Positions 1 to 11,603 of a stretch of DNA of 64,000 nt are shown one piece after another (positions within the stretch are counted from its first letter, which is position 1; each line of letters starts with the position of its first letter). The notes under the pieces were generated by a model. That model searched no databases, was not told the DNA's origin, and saw only the letters and a program-made list of their open reading frames with translations. A program made the translations under genes and the position numbers. This DNA comes from Rosellinia necatrix (taxonomy: Eukaryota; Ascomycota; Sordariomycetes; Xylariales; Xylariaceae): positions 1,612,001-1,676,000 of the forward strand of contig JAGYVD010000002.1 of assembly GCA_021209875.1 (NCBI GenBank), given 5' to 3'.

Positions 1-2608
1 TGATCAGACTAAATTCCTTCCCAACATGTTCTTTCGCCTCCGCTGTCCTATTATTAGAAACACGACCAAACCATGTATCTATCATGTACCCGTTTATGCT
101 GTAGCCCTCCCCGTTGCCAAGTCTAGCTGAGCATGCTACCGCCTCTCAACCACGGTATTGCTAGCTCCGCCGGCAATCAACCGTATCCCCCGGCTTGAAG
201 ATTTGGCTATCATATCGAATAGGCGGCGGTCGCTGATAAAGAAACATCTTACGTACGCCGGTGGACGCCGTTTTTGGTGGCATTCTGTATTATATCGGGA
301 GGGGGGAAGGGAGGGTGCCTGGCATACTGGTATAGATAAAATAAACAGTGGGAAACTTTTATGGCTGCAGCCGAGTCTGCCGCTGTTGTTCCTAATACGT
401 CGACCTGCCTTGAGCCTACCAACTTCTTCACTGCCTTTATAGGTTAGATGGGCATCGAGACGGGGGATGACGTGAGGCCAAGCCAGACCCTGTTCCGCCA
501 CTGACACGGAACGGATCAAGACGACTTTTGGTCCCATTATGATCCAGAGAAAAGACCCAACCCAATAAAGAATCTGTTGTTCGTGTTATGATTCGCTGTC
601 ATATATCTGTCACTAACCAATATTTCATTCTGGCCGCCCGGATAAGCATAACCGGGCGTTTGCCCTGAAGACTGGGCGTGATATGAAATCGGGATTTGGA
701 AAAGGGGAAGAAAAGCAAGCAAATGTAGCCTACGTGGAAGATTAGCACACTTAATACCCATAAAGCTACTACACGATGGCGCCATTTCTCTCTGGAGCCA
801 TAAATTGCTATCTATGCACTTCCTTCCTACGGCCTAGAGCAACTGGCCGGCTACGGACAAAATTGAAGATTGGCCCATACTGGCCCTTCCATTCTAAGAC
901 CGTGTAGGTTAGCCACGAGCAATATTGATTGGGGGTAAGACATTGAATGTAATAGTAGGCATAGGTTATTTTCGCCGACAGCAACCCTTTCATTATATGG
1001 GTAGGATCGTAGTCTAGCATGGCACCGGAAAGCTCGGGATACATTTTTAGGCATGGTTGCTTTATTCGGTGTCGAGATAACATGTATATATGTCCTCATC
1101 ACGTGTGAAAGATCCGATTTCCGCAGAGTGCCACGATGTAAGAGATAACACCATTCCCTCTACAGAAGCATTATCCCCAAAGAATCACTTATCGCGAATA
1201 GGCCGCGGCCATTAGGCCAACCTGAACCATAGCATTCCACCATGGCCTCCCGGAAAGGGAAATACTTGCTCGCTCTGGCAAGTAATAGCCGTACGAGAGG
1301 GTAGGACTCCTTACCTTGCCGGCAGTTGTTGCTACCTACCTAGATAGTAAAGCGCTCGGCGTTCGAATCAGGCAACTCAACCAACACCAGGTACCTAACC
1401 ACACCCGAAAAATCGCCACCGGAGCAATGAAAGGCTGGGAGGACACAAATATATGCCTCGTAAAGCGTTATGAAATTCCCATGGGTTTACGTGGTGTTAC
1501 CAGGAAGCAAACGCCCCTTTTCGAGAACTGGAACACGACATCCCGTTTTATTTGATACGTCTGCCTAGACGCCATCGAATTCCAATTGATGGAAACGGGG
1601 ATCGACGATGCGAGCGAAATTTGTGCTCACAAAACGTGGGGGTTGGTCGAGGAGGTTGGGTGGCTTAACAATAATACAAACCTGACCCGAGAGGCCAAGG
1701 GGAAAAAAAAAAAAAAAAACATAACAAAACAAAACCCAAAAAATTGCATGATATAGGTAGGGGGCGATGAATAATAAACAATCGTGCGGCCCCCAAGCCC
1801 CAAGACAGAACCGACCAACACCGGTACGCTACACCGCGACGGAAAGCCGTTTGCCTGCCATCCATCCATCCATGAATGACTCAAGGGCTTTTCCTTTGGT
1901 GTCCCCCTTCCCCCTCCCCTTTGTGGACGAAGGGGGCATTCCTTCGACCGATCCTGCAGGTACCGAGCGTGCGGAGGCGAACGAGGCGTCCCCCGTGCTA
2001 TAACGAGGCAAACATATATCCTCCAAACGAGGGATCGACAGGCATCATTCGCCCTCCGCCGCCGCCTCGGCAGTTTCGGGGAACAGGACTTTGCTTCTAT
2101 GTATTAGGAGGTTGTGAATTATCTTAAAAAAGTTGTGGTTTTTTTTTGTGCAGATGCGCCCCCCCAACGGGCTCCGACGCATTGTGAGTTACATCTCTCG
2201 CTGGATGCCTGGATTGACATATTCGCGCGAACAGCCGGGCTCACTGCACGATAGAGAGCCCGGGAATACGTATTATGTGCAATTTTTGCCCAAGCTTTGG
2301 CGTAGAACGATGGATGGCCGTAGAATCCCTCGCTCTTTCGGCTCTTTACTTTCTCTAGAAACGCCTGCCCCCTTCGAAGGCGAACGATGCTCAACTAGTT
2401 GACAGACAATTAACCTGCAATATGGACAATAAATTAAGAAATATTCCCGATTGACGCTCCCATTATAGTATATATGGGCCTATCTTCGTTATACAACATG
2501 ATAAGCCGGATGGCCGGCTGGCAGAGTAAGTGATTTATAATATTTATAATAGTTTGGTTGCGTGGAACGCGTTCTGACGGCCTAGTGTGCGATTCGCCGG
2601 GCTGACGG
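1..2608. other. Gene-free left flank
   Basis: I see no supportable gene here. Open frames are short, lack family resemblance and overlap on both strands. The stretch holds an A-run near 1700-1718, a T-run near 2138-2146 and one CACGTG box at 1100-1105. It lies downstream of the minus-strand BMT5 gene, so its right end should contain the BMT5 3' untranslated region. Confidence 0.6.
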
Positions 2609-3685
2609 CTATTCGTCGTCAGAGGAATCGTCGCGATTCTTCCTCGCCCTTTTGGCGCCCCCGTGCCCCGCCGACAGGCTCGGCCCGCCATCCTTCGCCA
2701 CGAAGACGTAGCTCCGCGCGAGCCTATCCTCCCCCTTCCACCCGCCGCCGGCCTCGCCGGCGCGGGTGCGGACGACGCCGAGGGTGCGCGCGTGGTGGTA
2801 GCCCGGGTAGGCGGCGGCCTGGAAGCGGAAGCTGCGGTCGACCTGCAGGCCGCAGTGCCTCGCGAGGTCGCGGACGTTCCAGAGCGTGTACGGCTCGCCC
2901 TCGAACAGCGTGACGACGATGGCGCCGCCGGGGGCCAGCGACGGCATCGCCCGCCGGAAGAAGGACACCAGCAGCTCCTGGTTGTACCGTACCTGCCGGT
3001 TCACGTCCGTGCTCTTGCCGCCGACGTGCGGGAAGTTGAAGAGGATGCGGTCCATGACGCCAATGGGGTTCGCGGGGTTGTGCACGCTGGCGTCCCCGGG
3101 CCCCAAAGAGGAAGAAGAAGAAGAAGGAAGAGGAGGAGCAGGAGCCGCCTTGCCGCGCCCGGGTTTGTTGGCGAAGGGGCCCATCTTCGTCGCGTCAACC
3201 CCGAATAGCACCCGGCACCCCTCCTCCGCCTCGACCTTGGCGATGTTGTCCGCGGCGTGCGGGTACTTCTCCAGCAGCTCCTCCCGGCTCCTCTCGAACA
3301 CCGTCGCGGTCACGTCTACACAATAGTGGTGTTCAACCAGCGACGCGGCGAAGCTGAGGTCGCCCTCGCCCACCAGGAGGATCTTGTCTTCGGGCGAGAA
3401 GGGGATGGTCGGCTCGAGGTGTTGCTGCCGCTGGTGGTGGGACGAAGAGGAAGAAGAGAGGGGAAAAGAGGATGATGAGGAGGAAGAAGAGGAGGAGGAG
3501 GAGGAGGAGGAGGAAGAGGCAGTGATGGTGGAGGGGCCAGCAGCGTGATTAGTGTTCTTCTGCTTCTGCTGCGACTCTGAGCCTGACGTTGCTGCTGGTG
3601 GCTTCTTTGCGCCACCGCCGGTTTGGAGGCGCTTTGAGGGCTTGCTGGGGCGCGCGCCTGGCGCCAGCTTCCGTTTCTTCCCCAT
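2609..3685 (-). CDS. BMT5: 25S rRNA (uridine-N3)-methyltransferase, Bmt5-like
   Basis: This single-exon gene encodes 358 residues. The core (about residues 95-330) is the Bmt5/DUF2431 fold. It has an SAM-binding start, ILLVGEGDLSFAASL, at about 103-117. The motif FNFPHVGGKSTD follows mid-protein, and the late block PGGAIVVTLFEGEPYTLWNV is typical of the family. In yeast Bmt5 makes m3U in the large-subunit rRNA in the nucleolus; I infer the same role. The N-terminus is basic (start MGKKRKLAPG), as expected for a nucleolar protein, and is followed by a run of over twenty serines (about 57-83). The C-terminus is again basic and acidic (RKNRDDSSDDE). Third codon positions are strongly GC-biased compared with neighbouring genes. 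The ATG at 3685 is the first in frame. The gene is divergent from the AT-hook gene 3.5 kb away. Confidence 0.9.
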   Translation of the reverse strand: MGKKRKLAPGARPSKPSKRLQTGGGAKKPPAATSGSESQQKQKNTNHAAGPSTITASSSSSSSSSSSSSSSSSFPLSSSSSSHHQRQQHLEPTIPFSPEDKILLVGEGDLSFAASLVEHHYCVDVTATVFERSREELLEKYPHAADNIAKVEAEEGCRVLFGVDATKMGPFANKPGRGKAAPAPPLPSSSSSSLGPGDASVHNPANPIGVMDRILFNFPHVGGKSTDVNRQVRYNQELLVSFFRRAMPSLAPGGAIVVTLFEGEPYTLWNVRDLARHCGLQVDRSFRFQAAAYPGYHHARTLGVVRTRAGEAGGGWKGEDRLARSYVFVAKDGGPSLSAGHGGAKRARKNRDDSSDDE

Positions 3686-6600
3686 GGCTACCTCGGCGGG
3701 AGGGGTTACCGGCTCATGGTCGACTCGGCCGCGCGGGTTCTACCACTGCCTATGGCGCCGCGGCGGGACGGCAATTGGGTGCGGGCGGGAATTCGGGTCG
3801 GGTCGCCGGGGTCGCCGGGGAATAGGAGTTGGCCGGGCGCGGACGGGCGGCGTGGGATGCGTCGAGGGCGCAAGGGGCGGGCGTCGACGGTGGCCACGGC
3901 AAAGGCGAGTTGTCGACCGTTTATCTAATGGGTTGCTCAAAACGGAAATTTTCGAATCTTCTGAGTGGCTCGTTCAAGGACGCGGAGCACGGAGACGCGG
4001 AGCACGCTTCTACGGGTTCTTGCGCGCTTATGCGGGCGGGTAACCGCATGTGGAAACTCGCTAGGCCAGAAGGGGAAATCGACAGGAGTGGGTTTCTGAT
4101 CCCCTGCGAGCAAGGGCCCAGGGGTAGCCAGCCTAATGCAATCGCCGACTTAGTGTATAAACCTGCCTGTGGGCAGGTGCCGGGGGATGGGGGAGGTACC
4201 AAGCACTGCTGTACAACAAACTTCGCTGCCACGACACATCGCACAAGCCTCGAACTTGGCTGGTTTTATGTCCCTTCATTGGGCCGATGCGCAGGGACGT
4301 GCCACGGCCCGGCCGGGCTGGACGGCTTACAACATGGGGAAGGGATCAAGTGATGCTCACAGGGCAAGGGAGAGGAATCCATTCGTGTCAAGGCCTGTGG
4401 ATTCTAAGTAAGGGCATATCATACGCGTAGAACTCCATCTACGAGAAGTATCGATAGCCAATATCGAGGTACCTACCGCCGGGAACACCCGAGCCAGCGG
4501 TGGGTCGGGACGGCGGCCAGTTATACATCGGTGACCCGGTGCGTTGAGAGTTGGGTAGCATTCTTCAGCCTTGGGCGTGGAAGCCTACAGAAAAAAGAGT
4601 GCGCTGTGCCAGCCAAGGTGAGATAGTTCCGAGTGGTTCGAGGCAACCGATAAGTTTATCCCGGGTTGCTGCTTTCGTTAGACTAAGTACTTACCTAGGT
4701 AGCTAGTATGAAAGAGAGGCAGTCTATGATGAATGAGATCGATTTGAAGCCAGACAGGTAGCTAACCAACATGTTTGAGCGTCTCGAACAGGCTGCCTTG
4801 CAAGCCAGGTCGGCTAGACGAGGAACAGGTGACAGCGTAAGTAGGTAGGGTTTTCGTACCTAGGCAGGCCGCGATACCCCTCGCTACTCATATGTCTCGT
4901 CGCAGTGCTGCGAACCCCGGCGAATACCCAATGAAGTCTTCACGTCCTGGCGAGGAACTCAATCTACTGCAGACAAACTGCAGAATTTACACATCCAAAG
5001 TAGATAGAATCTAGTGAAGTATGATCCACCAGTCATCCAACCGTCTGGGGCATACCCTGCAATTTCAGTACACGCGTGGCCAACCAAGTCCTGTTAGGCG
5101 GAACTGGAGGTGTCGGTGCCGTGTCTGTACGACCACGGTCCATCCCTTTCAAAGGTGTGATGCTTCATGTTGTAGACAGCTGCGGTGAGTTGATAGGCAG
5201 ACATGGCAGTGCGTCGGGAGCAATGGCTTAGGCTATGTATGCCAATGTGGTTATTTTGATGTAGGTAGGTATGTAGGTATGTAGGTAAGTAGTAAGTAGG
5301 TAGATGATATGAATAGGTAGGTAGGTAGTTAATGTAGGTATATACTTAGTTAATGTAACCTTTGTAACCTTTGCGGCTGTCAACACATTGCCTCGCCTGG
5401 CACCTACTGTATGGCTTCCTGGACGGGTGAGCCGGAGTATACCTAACCTACACCTTATGGCGCTCAGCACACGGTGCCTATAGGGTTAGGTAACATGAAG
5501 ATATCAGTTACTACTAACTAGGTACCTTAGGTAGGTAGGTATTCTACATTCTACCTACATTCTACATCCCACCTACTACCTAAACTACATACTTGGTTAC
5601 CTACCTACCTACTTATACTTACTTACCTAGGGAGTGTCCAGCTGATATTAGGTGTCGTTTGGGTTGACACGGCTAAACGTTAACTACCTTCCCCTGACCC
5701 AAAAAAAAAAAATTCATTCAAAACACTTGCTACCTATCACTCAGAGCGACCGGGTGCCTGGTTTGTTGTCGCAGTGTGCTACAATAACTGCCGTTGGTAC
5801 GTGGCGGCATAGGCAGGCAGGTAGGTCAGGTACCTTGCATCCATCCCTCACAGGTTGACTTACTGACCTTAGTTACTGACTGACTTACTTACCTAGCACG
5901 CTGTGGCCGGACTTCGCGGTGTGAGCCGGAAACGTTTAGCGGATTATAGGTTATCCCGGGCCAATCAGGGGCCGGGACACCCCTGCACGCAGAGATCAGA
6001 GAGGCAGACTTGACCGAATTGGGAAGTCCTAGGTACTGGGGGGGCCGGGGCTGCAGGGCGCATTGGTGTGTGCTAATTCGAATTGCAGCAGCTGCTGCCG
6101 TTACTCTCTGCTGCTTGCTGCTTGGCTAGCTGGCTGCTTGGCTGGACGCAAGAAAATCTCATGGCGATATTGACGACCATCCCACACAGTAAGGCACAGA
6201 TAGGATAGGTCGAGGCGAGTTGTAGTGCACGGTACGCGGCTGGTGTCTTCGTTAGCTGTAGCCTTCTTTCGGCAGCCTCTCTCTGCAGCCTCTCTCTGCA
6301 GCCTCTTTCAGCAGTCTCTCTCTCTCTCCCTCTCCCTCCCTCCATTTGCGTCTCCTTGCTTCGGTCGAGGAGGCAGGTGTTGTTGATCTGGCGCTGCTCG
6401 GCATCCATTCGCAGTTCCATTTGCAGTTCCATTTGCAGTGCCATTCAGAGCCCATCCCCCCGTCTTTCATCTTCCATTCATCATTCCTCATTCTTCATTC
6501 ACCGGCCCGGCCCGCCAACTCAGCAGCCCAAGCAAGCATCCTGTCGCCTGCCAGTCCTTTAACTCTTGTTACTCTTCCCTCCTACCTACCTACCTATCTA

Positions 6601-7150
6601 CCTACCTACCTACCTACCTACCTACCTACTTACCTACCTCCTACTTCCTCCTCTCTACTTCCTACTCTCTACCTCTTACTCTCTGCCTCTCCTGGCCTAC
6701 CTTAGTAATCTAGACACAACTACCTGGCTGTGTTGCAGACGGCTATCTCCCTGCCTATCTGTCTCTCTCTGCCTCTCTGCCTCTCCGCCTCCCCTGTCTG
6801 TCTGGTCTGGCCTGGTCTAGTCACTGCCCCCCGGCTTACCCTGACAGACCCGAGTTTTTCAACCACCAACATCACCACAATAGCACCAACATCTCCTCCC
6901 ATCAACAGTAATTAGTCTAGCCTGCCTCCTCGGATCTTCATCATCTGCATCAGCTCGCATTTCTTCCACTCCTGCTATTTAGGCTTGCATTTTGGCCGCT
7001 GCATCTGTCGCCCGCCTCTCATCCACCCTCCTTGGGTCTTCTCACATAACATCCACATCCACACCCACACACAACAACATTCTACAATACCAGCAGCCGG
7101 CAACAGTAATAGCAGCCAACCCACCTTTTCACCTTGCATGACCGCCCAAC
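3686..7150. promoter_or_regulatory. Divergent intergenic region, BMT5 / AT-hook gene
   Basis: The two genes are transcribed away from each other and no convincing gene lies between them. From about 4,680 to 5,900 the region is rich in TAGGTA/TACCTA half-sites. From about 6,050 to 7,140 the plus strand is a pyrimidine-rich leader with CTCTCTGCAGC repeats (6,280-6,310) and a CTAC tetranucleotide tract (6,576-6,646). CT-rich leaders just before an ATG are common for fungal promoters, so the AT-hook gene probably has a long 5' untranslated region here. Confidence 0.55.
6576..6646 (+). repeat. CTAC tetranucleotide microsatellite
   Basis: About fifteen near-perfect CTAC units with a few CTAT or CTTAC interruptions lie in the leader of the AT-hook gene. 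It is the longest pure array of the half-site otherwise scattered over the intergenic DNA. Confidence 0.85.
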
Positions 7151-10100
7151 ATGGACGGCGTGCACATTGCTCGATCCCTGGGATCCAGCCCTGCCAAAGG
7201 CAAGGTTGGCAATCTCAAGAAGGCTGCGGGCAGAGGCGCTTCCAAGAAAGCGCGCAAGAACGGCGGTATTGTCAAAAAGAGCGGCCGCCCCAAGGGACGT
7301 GGTCGCAACAAGACTTATGAGGATCCTCGTGCCCAAGCTGCCTACGATCGCCAGAAGGTCCTGCGTGACTTGTATTTAGAGGTCGCTAGCGCTATCAAGC
7401 CCGTCCTCGAGGATCTCGCGGACACCAATGTGAAGAAACTTGTTGAGCACCCCACAGCCTATAAGGAGGTGCCCGAGTACCACGCCGTGCAGCGCGAACT
7501 CGATGAACGCCTCGCAGAAGCTATCCGCACCGCCGACCGCGAGTTTAACACCAGGGCTGCCATTGCCACTCGCGAGTACCACCTCAACACTGTTGTCACT
7601 GAAAAGAAATTTCATGTCAGTTCGATGCACCCCCCCTCGCCCTACCCATTTTTCTCTCCCATCTCGCCTCCCATTCCATCTCTTACCCGGATGTATGACC
7701 CGAAATCAAGTTACACTACTTACATGCGTGTGCAGGAGGGCTACGATCACGCAGCTCAGGAATTCTACGACGCGTCTCTCAAGCGCACCATTTTACTGGC
7801 CGAGCTACAGCAGGAACGTGTCGGCGTGGATGTAAGTCGTCACCCCCCTCCCCCCCCCCTTCATCACTCACAATTATTATTCCCAACACCCTCTATCTTA
7901 TACCAATGTGTACTCTGAGTGCCTCAACTGATCGATCAACGCTTGTAGCTGCCCGATACTACTTATAATTTCGTAGAGCAGCCGGATGAAGTGATTGCTG
8001 AACAGGCCACCTGGGTCTTATTCCGTAATGGCGTTAAGGTACCGTATCCGTATCTCCTAGAAGAGAACAGGAAAGTGGCAGTGGCCAAGGTCCAAACCAC
8101 TAAAGGCAAGCCCCCTACCAAGAGGAAGGCAGAGGATCAGCCGGATGGCCAGCCTGACTCTAAGAAATCCGCCGGCACCTCTGGGTCTACTAAGCAAGAC
8201 AATGGAGATGAGACATCCACCCCCCAGCCACGGCACATCAAGGGACTGCTCTCCGCCGAGACCGAACCGGATGGAGAACCCGGCTCAAATGCGGCCTCGC
8301 CCTCACCATCCCCCGAGTCAGATCCGAAGATGGACATCTCTTGTGGAAGAAGAGACCTCCCAGATCTCCCCAACGGCGCATCTGAACCCGATAAATGGGG
8401 TGTCCGGACGGTAATGAGAAGGGGGCCGAGAGCTAATAACCGTCTTGTACTACCACCTCTTACTTTCGGCGACGACGACATTGGCTTTCGAGATTCCACG
8501 AATGATTCTAGTAAGAGGGCTACGCGCGGGACGAGGGGTAGATTTCTCGACAGCCCAAATTCCAGAAATCTTCACATTGATCGCACGATAGTGACGTACG
8601 ATTGTCTTGACTATGAAGATAACGCACTTGACCCCAAGCTTGTTCAGAGGCATACCCTACACCCGAAGTATGGTTTATTCCTGCCAGAGTCACGTAACGG
8701 ATCAGAGCCTCCGAAGGACCCCGTCTCTGGGTCAAATCCGATCGCAGTAATCACCCCCAATGGTGCCACTCTGCATGCCTCTCGATCAGTCAGGGGTTAC
8801 AATATGGATGCCACTTTGCGTGAGGACGCCAAGAAGGATAGGCTATCCCTCCTGCTTACGGAGTGGTGTGAACAAACTGGCATTGAAGCGGATGAAATCA
8901 CCACCGAGGAGATACGTGAACGAAAGAGGCGACGTTGCGTCGCCGCGCTGCCGCCAGCCGTGAGCGAAGAGACCGAGGAGAATCTTGAAGAAGCAGGGAC
9001 TGACACCGGAGACGCGGGAGTGGATGAGGCCATCGCTAAAGAGAATACGAGTCGGCTCCTCAACGCTGCGTCCTACCTCGAGCACGACCGGCCGAACCAT
9101 CCCACATCCAGCCAAAGACTGTCTCGGCCGTACGATGCCGTTCGAGACGTATTCACCAATGCGGAGCCGACTCCCCCGCCGCCTATGCCACCAATGGAGA
9201 TAGATACATTCGGTCTCTCGTTTCTTGCAGACGTTTCAGAACACGTCTCCCTCCAGCGTGAGGTCCATTACGACCCACCTCTGGATCACCGCCTCGAGCC
9301 TCCAGTCGAGTATCGCCCCGACTACCAGTTGGAGCATCACCCTCACATGCAGTATGAATATCGCCATGAGTATATGCCGGACCACCGTCCTAGCCATCAC
9401 TTAGAACACCGATTGGACCAACCAGAACTTTCCCTAATGGGCGACTCGATGATTGACCCGCGTCTTCTCGGCCATCCAAACCCTGCACCCCCGCCGTCTG
9501 CTTTTTTGCAGACGGCCCTCAATCCACCACCTACGCTTGCACATATAGCTCCAGCCCCATCACAAGGGATAGAGCCGCCGGCCCAGGCCTCTGTCGGTAG
9601 GGTCCCGTTCACGAGCCAGGGGAGCGGAAAGGCAAGCCCCGTGCTTCCCCCTCTTCGGCCTTCACGACGGGAAAAGGGTATGGACCCAACCCACCCACCA
9701 CCACTCATTCAGCAGGCGCCAGACTTCGGACCCCCTCTGGGCATGATCCAGTCTAATTCGGGAAGTTTCTTTCCTCCGGCTCCATCCAGGCCATACCACC
9801 AAGGGTATACTTTGCTGGAGCAGAATCCTGTTATGGGAATGCCCTTCTCTATGTCGGGTGGAGGTATGGCATCCCAACCATCGCCTCATATGGGGTTATC
9901 TCACAGGCATTCATACCAGCCCCCATCCCCAACAATGTCAAGTCACGGTCAGATTGTGACTATGCCCCTACACATGCCACACGGGTCATCCGTGTCTCCT
10001 CCAGGGTCATCTATGGGACTTCGGTCACCAACGGGCCCTCCCGGTAGTCGCCACAGAGCCTCAATCTCGTCGGGCAGCAATGGCCCTGGAAATGGAAAAT

Positions 10101-10410
10101 ACCGCAAGATAGCCGCAGCCCCAATTCCACACAACCGGCCTTGGCCGGCAAATGGTGGCGCAGAGCTTCGCCTTGCACATTATGATCACAAAGAAGCCAT
10201 TAAGGATTACAGAGCAAATGAACCTCCCCCGCGAACTGGGCCTACGACCATTCGAGGCTGGAACGTGAACAATGTCTCCAAAGGGCGCAAGGGTCTCAAG
10301 AAGGAGGACTCTGAGGAAAAGGATTCACCGAGGCAAGTATGGGGAATGTATGAGTGGTTGGTTGCCATATGCTAACGCGCGATTTATAGTATGACTACGT
10401 TCATCAATAA
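7151..10410 (+). CDS. AT-hook nuclear protein of unknown function (989 aa)
   Basis: I do not recognise the family. Four exons give one frame: 7151-7615, 7736-7831, 7949-10336 and 10390-10410, with three phase-0 introns. The last intron has a TGCTAAC branch site, and the final exon adds only YDYVHQ. Residues 1-55 are basic and hold an AT-hook, KSGRPKGRGR (43-52), which binds the minor groove of AT-rich DNA in other proteins. Residues about 60-230 look folded and helical. The middle is disordered and Pro/Ser-rich. A histidine/tyrosine-rich stretch of degenerate units lies at about 627-681. A conserved-looking basic tail contains HNRPWPANGGAELRL and TIRGWNVNN. A chromatin role is inferred from the AT-hook and composition only. 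Convergent with AOS1. Confidence 0.8.
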
Positions 10411-11603
10411 ATGGAATCCTTCTGAGAAGACGATCGGATAGCCCACCGCATCCTGAAATGTCCGACGCCTATAATGACGGAGCAGATTTTATCTCCGAAT
10501 GCGTAACACGTTCTAAAATTCGTTTATACCTATATCATTGTAATAGCCCTTGATATTCTTCTTCGCCTTCTTTCGTCTCTCTGGTTTAGCATAGCGCTGC
10601 ATAGGGGTTTGTCCGGTCACGTTGGCACCGAGGCACAAGCCGGCAAACGAAACGGGGCCAAGGACACACAAAAAGGAACGAGGAATCTCTGCATGCATGG
10701 ACCCACGGCGTTTTCTCTTCAGCATTACATCATGACCTGCATATATGCTTCCTGCGAGGAGGGAGTTTTGTAATTTTTTCCGTTTTTTTTCAATCTGCCT
10801 GGCATTTTTGTCAACCCGAGAGGGTCGTTTGGGCAAGGGAAGTACTTGGATGTTTGTTACATCTACTTTTCCCGTTCTCTCAGCCGGATGACGTCGTCGC
10901 AGATTGCCACGCTGTCGTTAGAGTTGCACGGCCGAGAGGGAGAGAGGAGTTGGGCGCGCTGGAAATAGAGAGAAGATCGAGGAGGAAGTGTGACAGTGAT
11001 TCCTGCTCATATTGAGTCAATCCTCTGGCCATCTCTGGCTGGACTATATTGATGCGCCAAATAGGGTTATAATAGAGGCTTTGATATATCCATCACACTA
11101 TTTTTTAATTGCAAACTCAGGTTGTGTCACTAAGTGATTAGTATTAGATGTTGTTGGGCAACCCGAGGTAACTTGTATGGTTAACGTTCATGTATTGCCC
11201 AGTCATGTTATCAAGACTCTACCGTACATCAAGTCCAACCCTCATCTTCTCCACCACCTCTCCGCCGCGCCCCTACCCCTTTCTTTAGTCTCTGCTGCAG
11301 GAAATGAATGAGAAGGAAAAGGGCGAAACGAAGAGTCTGCCCGTAGCCATGCGGATTCGAACCCCCCCCTTCCCCCTCCCTCTTTACCCCTGCAAGGGCG
11401 GGCTTCTGGTGGTATCATTGTTTTACGACATTACCCGACTGCCCGACTGACTTGATGGCATGTCGAAATGACGGGTACCTTCCCCCTCCATCGAGCTAAA
11501 TTCCCGAGATACATGGGGTAGCATGTGTTTCTATGCGCGTGCATGGTTTCTTATTCTCTACATCCTGAGGTTTCTCTAAACCAGGAAATGGATTTCTTCC
11601 AAC
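10411..11603. other. Convergent intergenic region with a doubtful small minus-strand frame
   Basis: The 3' ends of the AT-hook gene and AOS1 face each other here. On the minus strand a frame is open from about 10,916 to 10,513. It encodes a Lys/Arg-rich peptide (for example RQIEKKRKK) but has no ATG at its start. Just upstream a 50-codon ATG frame (from 11,032) overlaps it in another phase. The pair could be remnants of one small gene, or chance. Confidence 0.35.

Noticed and set aside
2663..3208. Plus-strand frames opposite BMT5
   Set aside because: Shadows of the GC-rich methyltransferase gene, which has clear family motifs on the minus strand.
6578..6644. CRISPR-like or telomere-like repeat in the CTAC array
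   Set aside because: It is a simple tetranucleotide microsatellite without spacers and does not match TTAGGG.
11353..11363. tRNA B-box consensus (GGTTCGAATCC) on the minus strand
   Set aside because: The flanks do not form a T-stem or acceptor stem and there is no matching A-box, so no tRNA cloverleaf can be drawn.
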